NCBI RefSeq assembly: GCF_043555935.1 | Contig: NZ_JBIGIB010000006.1 | Location: forward strand, 186,001 to 250,000 | DNA length: 64,000 bases | Source of the DNA: Pelomonas baiyunensis | GTDB taxonomy: Bacteria; Pseudomonadota; Gammaproteobacteria; Burkholderiales; Burkholderiaceae_C | Direction of reading: 5' to 3' | Shown: in pieces, positions 27,310 through 36,446 of the stretch | How the letters are laid out: every line of letters begins with the position of its first letter | How positions within the stretch are numbered: the first letter of the stretch is position 1 | Translations under genes and position numbers: made by a program | Notes under the pieces: generated by a model | What the model was told of the DNA's origin: nothing | The model's database searches: none | What the model saw: the letters and a program-made list of their open reading frames with translations, nothing else

Positions 27310-29493
27310 ATGCGCCATCCTTCCTCGCTCGTGGAGCCGGCCGATGCGGGCAGCCACGATGCCACGCGGGTCTTTGCGGGCCAGTCGCCCGGCGCTCAGA
27401 TGCTGCGTCAGCACGACTGGGCCGCGTCTTCGCTCGGGCCCACCGAACACTGGCCGCCGGCCTTGCGCGCCGCCGCCACCTTGCTGGCCTCGTCGCCCGT
27501 GCCCAAGTGGCTGGCTTGGGGGCCGGAACTCACGCTGATCTACAACCCCGCCTACGCCGAGCTGCTGGGCGCCAAGCACCCGCAGGCGCTGGGTGCGTCG
27601 CTGCGCGAGGTGTGGGCTGAAGCGTGGCCGGTGATGGGCGACCTGGTGGCCGCGGCGCTGGCCGGCGAGGGCGTGTACCGCGAGCACTTCCCGTTCGAGA
27701 TGGAGCGCCACGGCCGGCGCGAGCCGGCGTGGTTCACGTTCTGGTTCACGCCGCTGCACAACGAAGACGGCGCGGTGTGCGGCCTCATGGCCACGGTGTG
27801 GGACACCACCGCGCAAGTGCAGGCCCAGCAGGAGCTGCGCGACCAACGGGCCGCGCTGCGCCTGAGCGAGCAGCAGTTCCAGGCGCTGTTTGATCGCATC
27901 GACGAAGGCTTCTGCATCATCGAGTTCCTCGACGGCCCGCACGGCCCCATGAGCGACTACGTGCACGTGATGGCCAACCCGGCGTATCTCGCCAATGCCG
28001 GCATTGCCAACGTCGTGGGCCAGAAGGTGCGCGACATGGTGCCCGACGAGGCCGACGCCTGGGTGGACATCTACCGCCGCGTGCTGCTCACCGGCGAGCC
28101 GGTGCGCTTCGAGCGCGAGCTGGTGAAGACGGCGCGCTACCTGGAACTGGCCGCGTTCCGCATCGAGCCGCCGTCGCTGCGCCGCGTGGCGGTGCTGTTC
28201 CAGGACGTCACCTCGCGCCACCGCGCCGAGATCCAGCTGCGCGAGTTGAACGACACGCTGGAGCGGCGTGTGCAGGCCGAGGTGGCCGACCGCATGCGCA
28301 TCGAAGACGCGCTGCGCCAGGCGCAGAAGATGGAAGCCGTGGGCCAGCTGACCGGCGGCATCGCGCACGACTTCAACAACCTGCTGGCCGTGGTGCTGAG
28401 CTCGCTGGACCTGCTGGGCCGCAAGTTCGTGGGCGAGGACCCGCAGGCCATGCGCTTCGTGGACGCCGCCCGCAACGGCGCCCGGCGCGCCGCGCAGCTC
28501 ACGCAGCGGCTGCTGGCCTTCGCCCGCCAGCAGCCGCTGCAGCCTGAGCCGGTGGAGGTGAACCAGTTGGTGGCCGGCATGGCCGACCTGCTGCGCCATG
28601 CGCTGGGCACCGGCGTGGCGCTGCACACCGACCTGGCCGAGGGCCTGTGGTGCACGCATGTGGACCGCAACCAGCTGGAAAACGCGGTGCTGAACCTGGC
28701 CGTGAACGCACGCGACGCGATGGCGGGCGAGGGCGCCGGCGGCTCTGCGGCCGCGGGCGTGGACGCCTGGCTGCGCATCCAAACCGCCAACGTCGACCTG
28801 CAGCCCCGCGAGCCCGGCAGCCCGCCGGGGCTGGCCCCGGGGCCCTACGTGCGCGTGTCGGTGGCCGACAACGGCAGCGGCATGCCGCCCGAGGTGGTGG
28901 CGCGGGCCTTCGAGCCTTTCTTCACAACCAAGGAGGTGGGTCGCGGCACCGGGTTGGGGCTGAGCCAGGTTTACGGCTTCGTGAAGCAGTCGGGGGGCGA
29001 CGCCTGCATCGAGTCCCGCCCCGGGCAGGGCACGGTGGTGCACCTGTTCATGCCGCGCCGCGACCCGGCCCCGGCGGATGCCAACCCGGTGGCCGCCGAC
29101 GGCAGCGCCCCGGTGCCGCAGGGCCGCATGCGCGAGCTGATTCTGGTGGTGGAAGACGAGCCGGAGATGCGGGCCTTGTCGGTCGAGACCCTGCAGGAAC
29201 TGGGCTACCGCGTGCTGCAGGCCGACAGCGGCCCCGCCGCCCTGCGCCTGCTGGACGCTCACCCCACGGTGGACCTGCTCTTCACCGACGTGGTGATGCC
29301 CGGCATGCACGGCCGGCAGCTGGTGGACGAAGCCCGCCACCAGCGCCCGGCGCTGCGGGTGCTGTACACGACCGGGTTCACCCGCCATGCGGTGGAACAC
29401 AACGGCGTGCTGGAACCCGGCGTGCACCTCATCGCCAAGCCCTTCACGCTGGAAGACCTGGCCGCGCGGGTGCGCGAGGTGCTGGACGCCTGA
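27310..29493 (+). CDS. Hybrid sensor histidine kinase (PAS-HisKA-HATPase-REC)
   Basis: This is a 727-residue soluble hybrid kinase without membrane segments. Two PAS-like sensor domains occupy about residues 35-170 and 185-305. A coiled coil then leads to the phospho-accepting His353 in GGIAHDFNNLLAVVLSSLD. ATPase boxes are N (ENAVLNLAVNARDA), G1 (VADNGSGM) and G2 (GRGTGLGLSQVYG). The C-terminal receiver carries Asp660 in LLFTDVVMPGMHG. No separate response regulator is adjacent; the target and signal are unknown. It may be read through from garD but has its own gap. Confidence 0.92.
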   Translation: MRHPSSLVEPADAGSHDATRVFAGQSPGAQMLRQHDWAASSLGPTEHWPPALRAAATLLASSPVPKWLAWGPELTLIYNPAYAELLGAKHPQALGASLREVWAEAWPVMGDLVAAALAGEGVYREHFPFEMERHGRREPAWFTFWFTPLHNEDGAVCGLMATVWDTTAQVQAQQELRDQRAALRLSEQQFQALFDRIDEGFCIIEFLDGPHGPMSDYVHVMANPAYLANAGIANVVGQKVRDMVPDEADAWVDIYRRVLLTGEPVRFERELVKTARYLELAAFRIEPPSLRRVAVLFQDVTSRHRAEIQLRELNDTLERRVQAEVADRMRIEDALRQAQKMEAVGQLTGGIAHDFNNLLAVVLSSLDLLGRKFVGEDPQAMRFVDAARNGARRAAQLTQRLLAFARQQPLQPEPVEVNQLVAGMADLLRHALGTGVALHTDLAEGLWCTHVDRNQLENAVLNLAVNARDAMAGEGAGGSAAAGVDAWLRIQTANVDLQPREPGSPPGLAPGPYVRVSVADNGSGMPPEVVARAFEPFFTTKEVGRGTGLGLSQVYGFVKQSGGDACIESRPGQGTVVHLFMPRRDPAPADANPVAADGSAPVPQGRMRELILVVEDEPEMRALSVETLQELGYRVLQADSGPAALRLLDAHPTVDLLFTDVVMPGMHGRQLVDEARHQRPALRVLYTTGFTRHAVEHNGVLEPGVHLIAKPFTLEDLAARVREVLDA

Positions 29494-29534
29494 GGCTGGC
29501 CGGGGGCCGAGCCCAGGCAGCGATCAGGCCAGAT

Positions 29535-30332
29535 TCACGCGGCCAGTGCCTGCAGGCCCTCGCTCAGGAACACGCAGTCGCCATCAGCAAACACACGCAC
29601 CTCGCCCGGGGCGAACGGCTGCCAGGCTTCGCCGTGGGTCAGCGGCTCGGTGGACACCAGCGCCATGCGGTCGGCCGGGTTGTTCACCGTGGCCAGGTCC
29701 ACGGCCAGGTCGCCGTCGCGCAGGGCCACGTGGCCAAACGGCGGGCGGCGCTGCAGCCAGTGCAGCCGGGTGGAGGCGTGCGCCAGCATGGCGCGGCCGT
29801 CGGTCAGCAGCAGGTTGAAGCGGCCGTGCTCGGCCACCTCGTGGATCCAGGGCGTCAGCGTGGCGGCGAGTTCGGGCCAGTCGGGCAGGCGGTTACCGAA
29901 GTGCTGCTGCAGCCGCTGCATCAGCCAGCAAAAGGCGCGTTCGCTGTCGGTCTGGCCGGCGGGCGTGAAGCTGCCGTCCAGGGCCGGATGGAAGTCCTTC
30001 AGGCAGCCGTTGTGGGCAAACACCCAGGTGCGGCCCGCCCATTCGCGGCGAAAGGGGTGGCAGTTCTCCACCGCCCGCACGCCCTGCGTGGCCTTGCGGA
30101 TGTGCGCCAGGATGTTGCGTGCCTGCACCGGGTGCTGGCCCAGGTGGCGGGCCAGCGCCGACTCCGCCGCGGGCGTGTCTTCCACCGTCACCTCGCAGCG
30201 CTCACCCTCGTGAAAGGCCACACCCCAGCCGTCCACATGGTCGGCGGTGCGGCCCCCACGGGCGGCAAAGCCGCTCAGCGAGAACGTGGCGGCAGCGGGT
30301 TGGCGGCTGTTGAGGGCGAAAAGCTCACACAT
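29535..30332 (-). CDS. Class II glutamine amidotransferase, YafJ-like
   Basis: This is a 265-residue protein. The start at 30332 places the catalytic cysteine at position 2 (MCELFALNS), as required for an N-terminal nucleophile amidotransferase after loss of Met1. Other family marks are DHVDGWGVAF, ILAHIRKATQG, NCHPFRREW and FAHNGCLKDF. The length equals E. coli YafJ. No synthase domain is attached, and the physiological acceptor is unknown. It is convergent with the sensor kinase gene. Confidence 0.9.
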   Translation of the reverse strand: MCELFALNSRQPAAATFSLSGFAARGGRTADHVDGWGVAFHEGERCEVTVEDTPAAESALARHLGQHPVQARNILAHIRKATQGVRAVENCHPFRREWAGRTWVFAHNGCLKDFHPALDGSFTPAGQTDSERAFCWLMQRLQQHFGNRLPDWPELAATLTPWIHEVAEHGRFNLLLTDGRAMLAHASTRLHWLQRRPPFGHVALRDGDLAVDLATVNNPADRMALVSTEPLTHGEAWQPFAPGEVRVFADGDCVFLSEGLQALAA

Positions 30333-30469
30333 CGGACGGGGGCGGAAGCGGTCGGTTCGGTGACAACGCCGCAAGTCTGCCGGCGGTGCACGCAAATCCC
30401 AACAACGCTTTTGTCAGATGCATATGCCTGTGAAGCGCATCACGGCCTGCCGAGGTGGCTCGGCCGGCG

Positions 30470-31519
30470 TCAGGGCGCGGGTTTCAGGAAGGGCGCCAGC
30501 CAACGCATCTGCGGTTTGTCTTTGCCGTCGGGCGTGGGTTCCAGTGACAGGAAATAGTCGCCCCAGGTCGGGCCGCCGGCCCACCACAGCCAGCCGGTCC
30601 AGACGTCGGCATTGGCTTGCAGGTGCTGCAGTGCGCCGCGCACCGCCTGCTCGCACACCGGGTTGGCGCCGCCGCCCAGTTCGCCCAGCAGCGCGCGGCG
30701 CTTGTGCTCGCGCAGCCAGGCGGTGAAGCGCTTGAGCCGCTCGGCGCCGATTTCGGGGCTCACGCAGTCGGCGTGGCCGCCCGACCCGTCGTGGTCGAAG
30801 TACTGGTGCACCTCGTACACCATGTGGTCCAGCGGGTCGCGCACCCGGCCCATGACCTCGGCGTTGGGCGTGCCGTACCAGGTGCGCTCGAACCAGCTCC
30901 AGGCGCCGGTGTAGCCGTTGCCCGGCACGGTGATGAGCTGGGTGGCGCCCGTGGCGCGGATGGCGTCAATCGCTGCCTGCGCCGCGTCGGCCCAGGTTTC
31001 GGTGGGCATGTTGCGGGGCTCGTTCACCAGGCCGAACTGCACGTTGGGGTTGGCCTTGAACTGCAGCGCCAGGCGCCGCCAGAAGTCAGCGAACGCCTCG
31101 ATGGGCACTTCGGGCCGGCCCACGTGCACGTCCTTGTAGGCCGCGTAGTTGTGTGGGTCCAGCAGCACGTGCAGGCCGCGGGCGGTGGTGCCGTCCACGA
31201 ATGCGCGAAGCCGGGCCAGTTCCGTGGGCTCCAGCTCGCCCATCAGCACGGGCTGCAGGCGCTCCCAGCGGAAGGCGATGCGCATGAGGTTCATGCCCTG
31301 GGCCTGGTAGTACGCGGTGCTGGCGACGCTGGGGTAGACGAAGTCTTTGCCGTGCACGCCGGGGAAGGGCAGCTTCTCGCCCCACTCGGCGCTGGAGAGG
31401 CTGATGCCGCGCCAGGGCAGGGGTTCCGTGGCCGGTGTTGCGGGCGCGGCGGACACCGTGGGTGCGGTGGACAAAAGCATGGCGGCCAGGCAGGCGCCGG
31501 CAAACAGTCGGGCGGTCAT
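30470..31519 (-). CDS. GH5 glycoside hydrolase (subfamily 5-like endo-beta-glucanase/mannanase)
   Basis: This is a 349-residue exported endo-hydrolase. MTARLFAGACLAAMLLSTAP at 31519 gives a normal signal peptide; a longer reading is a shadow of the upstream gene. Catalytic residues are Glu167 in GLVNEPRN (acid/base) and Glu280 in LLGELGGG (nucleophile). The motif GNGYTGAWSWF resembles subfamily GH5_5 endoglucanases. In this locus the target is probably the glucose-containing backbone of glucomannan, but cellulose or beta-glucan activity is equally consistent with the sequence. It is the last gene of the minus-strand operon starting at 36168. Confidence 0.85.
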   Translation of the reverse strand: MTARLFAGACLAAMLLSTAPTVSAAPATPATEPLPWRGISLSSAEWGEKLPFPGVHGKDFVYPSVASTAYYQAQGMNLMRIAFRWERLQPVLMGELEPTELARLRAFVDGTTARGLHVLLDPHNYAAYKDVHVGRPEVPIEAFADFWRRLALQFKANPNVQFGLVNEPRNMPTETWADAAQAAIDAIRATGATQLITVPGNGYTGAWSWFERTWYGTPNAEVMGRVRDPLDHMVYEVHQYFDHDGSGGHADCVSPEIGAERLKRFTAWLREHKRRALLGELGGGANPVCEQAVRGALQHLQANADVWTGWLWWAGGPTWGDYFLSLEPTPDGKDKPQMRWLAPFLKPAP

Positions 31520-31559
31520 GGGGTCTCCAGAGGTGCGACAGCGGTGCGGAGCGGTGATC

Positions 31560-32720
31560 TCAAGGGGGGCCGTACAGGGCCTGCACCAGGTCGTTGCGCC
31601 AAGCGTGGGCCACGGGGTCGTACAGGCCGAAGCCCGAGGCCAGTTCCCAGTACATCCAGGGCATTTGGCGGCTGGCCGTTTCGCGGCGCATCGCCTGCAG
31701 GTAACGCACCCGCGCGGCAGCGGGCGCCTTGCTGTAAGCGCCGAACTCGCCCACCACCACCGGGTAGCCCAGGGTTTGCGCGGCATTGGCAGCCAGGTCT
31801 AGCCCTTCGCGAATCTTGGCCAGCTGGGCCGTGTCGCAGCAGTCCACCCCGGTGGGCATGACGGGGCTGATCCACTCCGCCCCCTGGTGCGTGAAGGTGA
31901 AGGGCTCGTAGTGGTGCACCGTCAGCACCAGGTTGGCATCGGCGGGCAGTTGCAGCTTGGCCAGGGCGTACGGGCTGTTCCACTGCACCGGGCCGAGCAT
32001 CACCACCCGCGTCGGGTTGCTGGCCCGCACCACGCGCAGCGCGCGGGAGGCCAGCGTGTTCCAGTCGGCCTCCAGCTTGTTGTGCGGCTCGTTGTACAGC
32101 TCGAACACCAGGCGCGGCCCGGCCGAGGCAAAGCGCTCGGCGATCTGGCGCCACATCGCCACAAAGCGCAGCTGCACCACGTCGGCAGCCACGGCGGCTT
32201 CGCCGGCCTCCAGGGCGTCGCCGTCGAGCTGGTGGTAGTGGTGCATGTTCAGCACCACCGTCACACCGCGCGCCAGCAACTGGTTCACGATGCCCTCCAC
32301 ACGGGTCAGGAAGGCGGGGTCCAGCGTGGCTGCCGCGTCGGTGCTGGCGTGGTTGCTCCAGCGCACCGGCAGGCGCACGGCCTGGCTCACCGCCGGGGCG
32401 GGGCCGAAGAGGCGAATGAACTCGTCCTCCACCTTCAAGCCCCAGGCGCCTTCGGTCGGCCCCTCCAGCATGTTGCCGAAGTTGATGCCGCCGGCCAGAG
32501 CCGCCGCAGCCGTGCGCGCCGCGGCCGAGGCACCGGGCGGTGTGCCTGCGGGCAGCGGCGGGTAGGCGGCCCACGGGTCTGGCGCCGGGGTGGGGGTCGG
32601 CGTGGGGGTCGGCGTGGGGGTGGGCGTGGGGGTGGAGGCGGTCGCACCGCCCCCGCTGCCACCGCCGCAAGCGCACACCAGCCACGCGGCCAGGGTGCAG
32701 GTGATGAGGCTTCGGCGCAT
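31560..32720 (-). CDS. GH5 glycoside hydrolase lipoprotein with Thr-Pro linker
   Basis: This is a 386-residue protein starting at MRRSLITCTL. The signal ends in a lipobox-like VCAC (Cys18), followed by a Gly-rich stretch and a Pro-Thr linker at residues 31-43, so the enzyme is probably tethered to a membrane on a flexible stalk. The catalytic domain has Glu209 in ELYNEPHNK and Glu322 in VVGEFGAY, with MHHYHQL and the catalytic-site VHHYEPFTFTHQGAEW. It belongs to the cellulase-like GH5 group and likely makes endo cuts in beta-1,4-linked glucan or mannan. It starts 11 bases after the AGE gene. Confidence 0.87.
   Translation of the reverse strand: MRRSLITCTLAAWLVCACGGGSGGGATASTPTPTPTPTPTPTPTPAPDPWAAYPPLPAGTPPGASAAARTAAAALAGGINFGNMLEGPTEGAWGLKVEDEFIRLFGPAPAVSQAVRLPVRWSNHASTDAAATLDPAFLTRVEGIVNQLLARGVTVVLNMHHYHQLDGDALEAGEAAVAADVVQLRFVAMWRQIAERFASAGPRLVFELYNEPHNKLEADWNTLASRALRVVRASNPTRVVMLGPVQWNSPYALAKLQLPADANLVLTVHHYEPFTFTHQGAEWISPVMPTGVDCCDTAQLAKIREGLDLAANAAQTLGYPVVVGEFGAYSKAPAAARVRYLQAMRRETASRQMPWMYWELASGFGLYDPVAHAWRNDLVQALYGPP
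32592..32630 (-). repeat. In-frame Pro-Thr microsatellite in the GH5 lipoprotein gene
   Basis: Six-base units coding Pro-Thr are repeated with small third-base changes and encode residues 31-43. Such tracts change length by slippage and here would only alter linker length. Confidence 0.8.
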
Positions 32721-32731
32721 GGCAGGGCTCC

Positions 32732-33952
32732 TCAGTCGTGAGCGGGCGGCGTCACGCCCAGCGCGGCCAGCACGTCCTGGCAGGCACCCAGGGTGTGATA
32801 GTCGGTCTTGCCGGCGGGGCTTTTTTCGTCGGTGAGCTTCTGGTTGGCCGGGCCCAGGATGCGGTACCAGGCGCCGTGCGTGTGGTCCACGAAGTGCTCC
32901 CAGGCGTAGTCCCACAGCCGGTCGTACCACTGCCAGTAGGTGTCGTCGCCGGTGCGCACCGCCAGCCACGCCGCGGCGGCCAGGCTTTCGGCCTGCACCC
33001 AGAAGTACTTGTCGCCGTCGCACACGCCGCCGCCTTCTTGCGGCGGGGCAAAGCCGTACACCAGGCCGCCGTGGGTGGCGTCCCAGCCCTCGCGCATGGC
33101 GGTGTCAAAGAAGTGCTGCGCCGTGGGCACCAGCCAGGCCGGCGCGGCCTCGCCCAGGCGGCGGTCCAGCATCAGCAGCAGCTTGGCCCACTCGGTGAGG
33201 TGGCCGGTTTGAAAGCCCCAGGGCCGGAAGATGTTGGTCTTGTCGTGGCGGTTGTAGTTCCAGTCGGGCGTCCAGTCGGGGTGGTAGTGCTCCCACACCA
33301 GGCCGCCGGCCTGTGCGGCCTGGCGCTGGGCAATGGACGTGGCCAGTTGCAGCACACGGGCCAGGTAGCGGGCCTTGCCGGTGGCGGCGTGCGCGGCCAG
33401 CAGGGCCTCGCAGGCGTGCATGTTGGCGTTCTGGCCCCGGTAGGGGCCCACGCGCCAGTCGGGCGTCGCCTCGTCGGCGTACAGGCCGTGCGCGGGCTCC
33501 CAAAAGCGCTGCTCCATCAGGTCGAACGTGGCCGCCACGCCTTCGCGGGCGCCTGCCACGCCGGCTTCGGCGGCGTGGGCGTGGGCCAGCAGCACAAAGG
33601 CCAGGCCGTAGCAGTGCAGCGTGCCGTCGGTGACGGTGGCGTGGCCGTCGTGCCAGTCCAGCACCCAGGCGTAGCCGCCGTTCGCTTGGCGGTGCGCGCC
33701 GTTCACAAAGGCCAGCGCGTGGGTCACATCGCCCACCGGCGCGCCAAACCAGCGCCAGGCCAGCGCGTGGTTGAACACGAAGCGCGTGCTGCTGACGAGG
33801 TGGCGGGTGCGGCGGTCGTACACCGTGCCGTCGTCCTTGAAGAACTGAAAGCAGCCGCCGCTGGGGTCGTTCACGCGCGGGGCGTAGAAGGCCAGCGTGT
33901 GGCGCATGTGGGCCAGCAGCGCGGCGGGCTGGCGCAGGTCAGGGCGGGGCAT
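32732..33952 (-). CDS. AGE-family sugar isomerase/epimerase (probable mannose isomerase)
   Basis: This is a 406-residue (alpha/alpha)6-barrel protein of the N-acylglucosamine 2-epimerase family, without signal peptide. Family histidines are visible in TLHCYGLAFVLLAHAH, WGFQTGHLTEWAKLLL and TDYHTLGACQDVL. Members isomerise mannose to fructose (YihS/ManI type) or epimerise mannobiose. No GH130 phosphorylase is encoded nearby, whereas a PfkB fructokinase is, so mannose isomerase fits best. That is inference from context. The ATG overlaps the esterase stop (TGATG). Confidence 0.82.
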   Translation of the reverse strand: MPRPDLRQPAALLAHMRHTLAFYAPRVNDPSGGCFQFFKDDGTVYDRRTRHLVSSTRFVFNHALAWRWFGAPVGDVTHALAFVNGAHRQANGGYAWVLDWHDGHATVTDGTLHCYGLAFVLLAHAHAAEAGVAGAREGVAATFDLMEQRFWEPAHGLYADEATPDWRVGPYRGQNANMHACEALLAAHAATGKARYLARVLQLATSIAQRQAAQAGGLVWEHYHPDWTPDWNYNRHDKTNIFRPWGFQTGHLTEWAKLLLMLDRRLGEAAPAWLVPTAQHFFDTAMREGWDATHGGLVYGFAPPQEGGGVCDGDKYFWVQAESLAAAAWLAVRTGDDTYWQWYDRLWDYAWEHFVDHTHGAWYRILGPANQKLTDEKSPAGKTDYHTLGACQDVLAALGVTPPAHD

Positions 33953-36168
33953 CACTTCAGCACCTCGGTTTGCAGGAATCGGGTCAGCTCGTCGGCCATG
34001 CGGGCGTGCACATCGATGCGCGGGTGCGCCCAGGCAAAGGCGTCGAAGCGGTAGCTCCACACGCGCAGGTCGCCCTCGGCGCGCAGCGTGGCCACGGCCT
34101 GCTGCACGGCTTGCGGCAAGGCGGGTTGCTCGCGCGGGGCCGACATGCCGCCCAGCAGCAGCACCAGGCGGGCCTGCGGGTAGCGCTGGCGCAGCTGCCG
34201 CACAAAGGCGAGGTAGCGCGGGGCGAAGTCCGCCGCCATCGCCTGGCCCTTGGAGGCCGGGAAGCCGTGGTCGTTCTGGCCCAGGTTCAGCAGCACCACA
34301 TCGGGCGCTGGGGTTTCGACCGGGGCGAGGGCGGCGTCTGCACGGGGGGCGTCGCGGTTCCACACCTGGGGCATCAGCAGGTCGTGCCAGGTGGCGGTGA
34401 TGCCGATGCCGCTGACGGCGATGCCCACGTAATCGGCCCCCAGCCGCTGCGCGGTGAGGGCGCCGTAGGCGCGGGTGCCGTCGTGGAAGTAGAGGTCGTC
34501 GTACTGGTCGTCGCCCACGTCGCCGTTGCAGGCGCCGGCGGTGATGGAGTCGCCAAAAAACGCCAGCCGCAGCGGCCGTGCCGGCGGCGGCGCCAGCAAG
34601 GCCCCGCCCGGGGCCAGGCTCAGGCTCAGCAGCGCGGTTTCGGCCATGGAGCCTTCGGTCCGCTTCACCAGCCGAAGCGTGTGTTCGCCCGCCGCCAGCG
34701 GCTCGCGCAGTTGCCAGTGAGAAGCCCCCTGGCCCGGCACCGCCAGCCACAGCGGCCGGCCGTCGATCTCCACCGTGAAGTGGCTGGTGCCCCAGTGCGT
34801 GGACGCAAAGCTCAAGCCCAGCGCAGTGCCGGTGAAGCGGGCGCGCAGCTCGGTGCCGCTCCAGGCCAGCAGCCGGCCGCCCGCGGTGCCCGGAGCCGGG
34901 CCCACGCGGCCCACCCAGCGCAGGTGGGCGTCGTTGGCCGGCACCTGCACCGCACCGGGCGGTGGCGCGTTGCGGCGCTCGAACGCGGTGGGGCGCAGCG
35001 CGGGCGGATACAGCCCCGCCGTCATCACCGCCAGCAGGCTGGCCGGGCGGCCGCTGCCGGCCCAGGTGTCGCGCTTCATGCGCACCTGCAGCAGATGGGC
35101 GGTGGGCTCCAGGCCGCGCGCCACCACGGTGTAGTGCCAGCCCAGGTAGCCGCGGCGCTCGGGCACCTGGCCTTGCAGCGTCACCCAGGGGCCGTCGTCC
35201 ACGCGGGCTTCGAGGTTGCGAAAGTGCTCGCTCTCGGCATGGAACACCGCCACCTCGGCCCCGTGCACCAGCCATTGGGCTTCGGCGTCGTCGGCCGTGG
35301 CCGCCCAGCCGGGTTGTTGGCCGGGCCACTCGGGGTGCACCGGGCCGCCGCGCGCAAAGCCGTGGCCGAAGGGCGCGGGCCAGGTGTCGCCTGTGAGAAG
35401 ACGGGTGAACTCGTGCGCGCGGCCGAAGCGGGGTTCGGGCATTGCGGTGCGTGCGGGCGGCGCGACTGCCGCGTCGCGCGGCGGGCGGTGGGCTTGCAAG
35501 GTTTCCAACAACGCCTGCGCAATGCGCTGGTGGCCCACGGCGTTGGGGTGCACGGGTTCGTCGTACAGCGCGGCCCAGCGGTCGTGGCCGGCGTCCACGC
35601 GGGCTTGCATCCAGCGGCCAAAGTCCAGTGCGGGCAGGGCGTAGTGCGCGGCCAGTTGCAGTTGCACGTCCACCGCGTCGCGCGGCTGGTTGCCTTGTTG
35701 CGTCAGGCCCAGCACCACCACGGCGGGCGGCTTGGAGGCTTGCAGCAGGCGGCGCAGCAGGGCCTCAAAACTGCTGCCGCGCACGGCGGGGTCCAGCCAC
35801 GGGTCGTTCACGCCGAACTCCACCACCACCAGGTCGGGCGCGGCGTCCAGCACCTGGGTTTGCAGGCGGTGCACGGCGGCGGCGGAGTCAGTGCCACTCA
35901 CGCCCGCGTTCACCAGCCGCACCTGCGGGCCCAGCGCCCGGGCCAACTGCGCGGCCCAGCCCTGCTCGCGCGGCGGCTGGGCGGCGTAGCCGGTGGTGAT
36001 GGAGCCGCCCACGGTGGCCACCGTCACCGGCTGGCCGGCGTCCAGCCGCTGCCACAGCGCCTGCAGGCGGGTGTCGGGCGACGGGGTGGCGTTGGCGGCG
36101 GGGGCAGCGGGGGCCGCCACGGGCAGCAGCAGAGAGCAGGCCAGGGCGAGTCCTTGAAGGGCGTTCAT
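33952..36168 (-). CDS. Tandem SGNH-hydrolase esterase, C-terminal half CE2-like
   Basis: This is a 738-residue exported protein with a signal peptide (about residues 1-25) and two complete SGNH esterase domains. The first has Ser56 in TVGGSITTGY, Asn121 in FGVNDPW and the Asp/His block YDEPVHPNAVGH. The second (from about 405) is a jelly-roll segment followed by Ser541 in FFGDSITAG, Asn632 in LGQNDHG and the C-terminal HPRIDVHARMADEL block, an arrangement resembling carbohydrate esterase family 2. Deacetylation of acetylated mannan oligosaccharides is the likely role. It is the first gene of a four-gene operon. Confidence 0.85.
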   Translation of the reverse strand: MNALQGLALACSLLLPVAAPAAPAANATPSPDTRLQALWQRLDAGQPVTVATVGGSITTGYAAQPPREQGWAAQLARALGPQVRLVNAGVSGTDSAAAVHRLQTQVLDAAPDLVVVEFGVNDPWLDPAVRGSSFEALLRRLLQASKPPAVVVLGLTQQGNQPRDAVDVQLQLAAHYALPALDFGRWMQARVDAGHDRWAALYDEPVHPNAVGHQRIAQALLETLQAHRPPRDAAVAPPARTAMPEPRFGRAHEFTRLLTGDTWPAPFGHGFARGGPVHPEWPGQQPGWAATADDAEAQWLVHGAEVAVFHAESEHFRNLEARVDDGPWVTLQGQVPERRGYLGWHYTVVARGLEPTAHLLQVRMKRDTWAGSGRPASLLAVMTAGLYPPALRPTAFERRNAPPPGAVQVPANDAHLRWVGRVGPAPGTAGGRLLAWSGTELRARFTGTALGLSFASTHWGTSHFTVEIDGRPLWLAVPGQGASHWQLREPLAAGEHTLRLVKRTEGSMAETALLSLSLAPGGALLAPPPARPLRLAFFGDSITAGACNGDVGDDQYDDLYFHDGTRAYGALTAQRLGADYVGIAVSGIGITATWHDLLMPQVWNRDAPRADAALAPVETPAPDVVLLNLGQNDHGFPASKGQAMAADFAPRYLAFVRQLRQRYPQARLVLLLGGMSAPREQPALPQAVQQAVATLRAEGDLRVWSYRFDAFAWAHPRIDVHARMADELTRFLQTEVLK

Positions 36169-36202
36169 GCGGGGCGGGGTGTTGCACCAACCTTTGGCGC
36201 AA

Positions 36203-36215
36203 CGTTTACTAAACG
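36203..36215. promoter_or_regulatory. LacI-type operator candidate between esterase and mannosidase genes
   Basis: CGTTTA-C-TAAACG is a perfect inverted repeat with a single central base, 35 bp upstream of the esterase start in the 278-bp divergent region. Variants of the same motif precede the fructokinase and GPH transporter genes. A -10-like CATAAT lies just upstream on the minus strand. A further half-site TGTTTAGC occurs at 36331. Confidence 0.65.
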
Positions 36216-36446
36216 AATCGCATTATGTTCAGCTGTTTCGCTGCGGAATAGGCCGTTGTGTGATGTAACCATCAGGAATATCCCCGAGTGTGGTGTGCGA
36301 ATCGGAGAAACAGAATGCGCAACAAAACAATGTTTAGCTTTGCTGTTGAGCGAGGCGGGAGACAAAGCGGCGGGCCCTGACCGGGCTGCGGCGAGGCGTC
36401 TTTCACCGCGCAACCAGCGGGCGGTGCCACCACGAAGACGTGCCCT

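Noticed and set aside
32584..32640. Short direct repeats that might look like a CRISPR fragment
   Set aside because: Six-base in-frame units coding a Pro-Thr linker, without spacers.
31560..33023. Longer start for the GH5 lipoprotein gene
   Set aside because: The extension reads through the AGE gene in another frame, while MRRSLITC at 32720 gives a proper lipoprotein signal.
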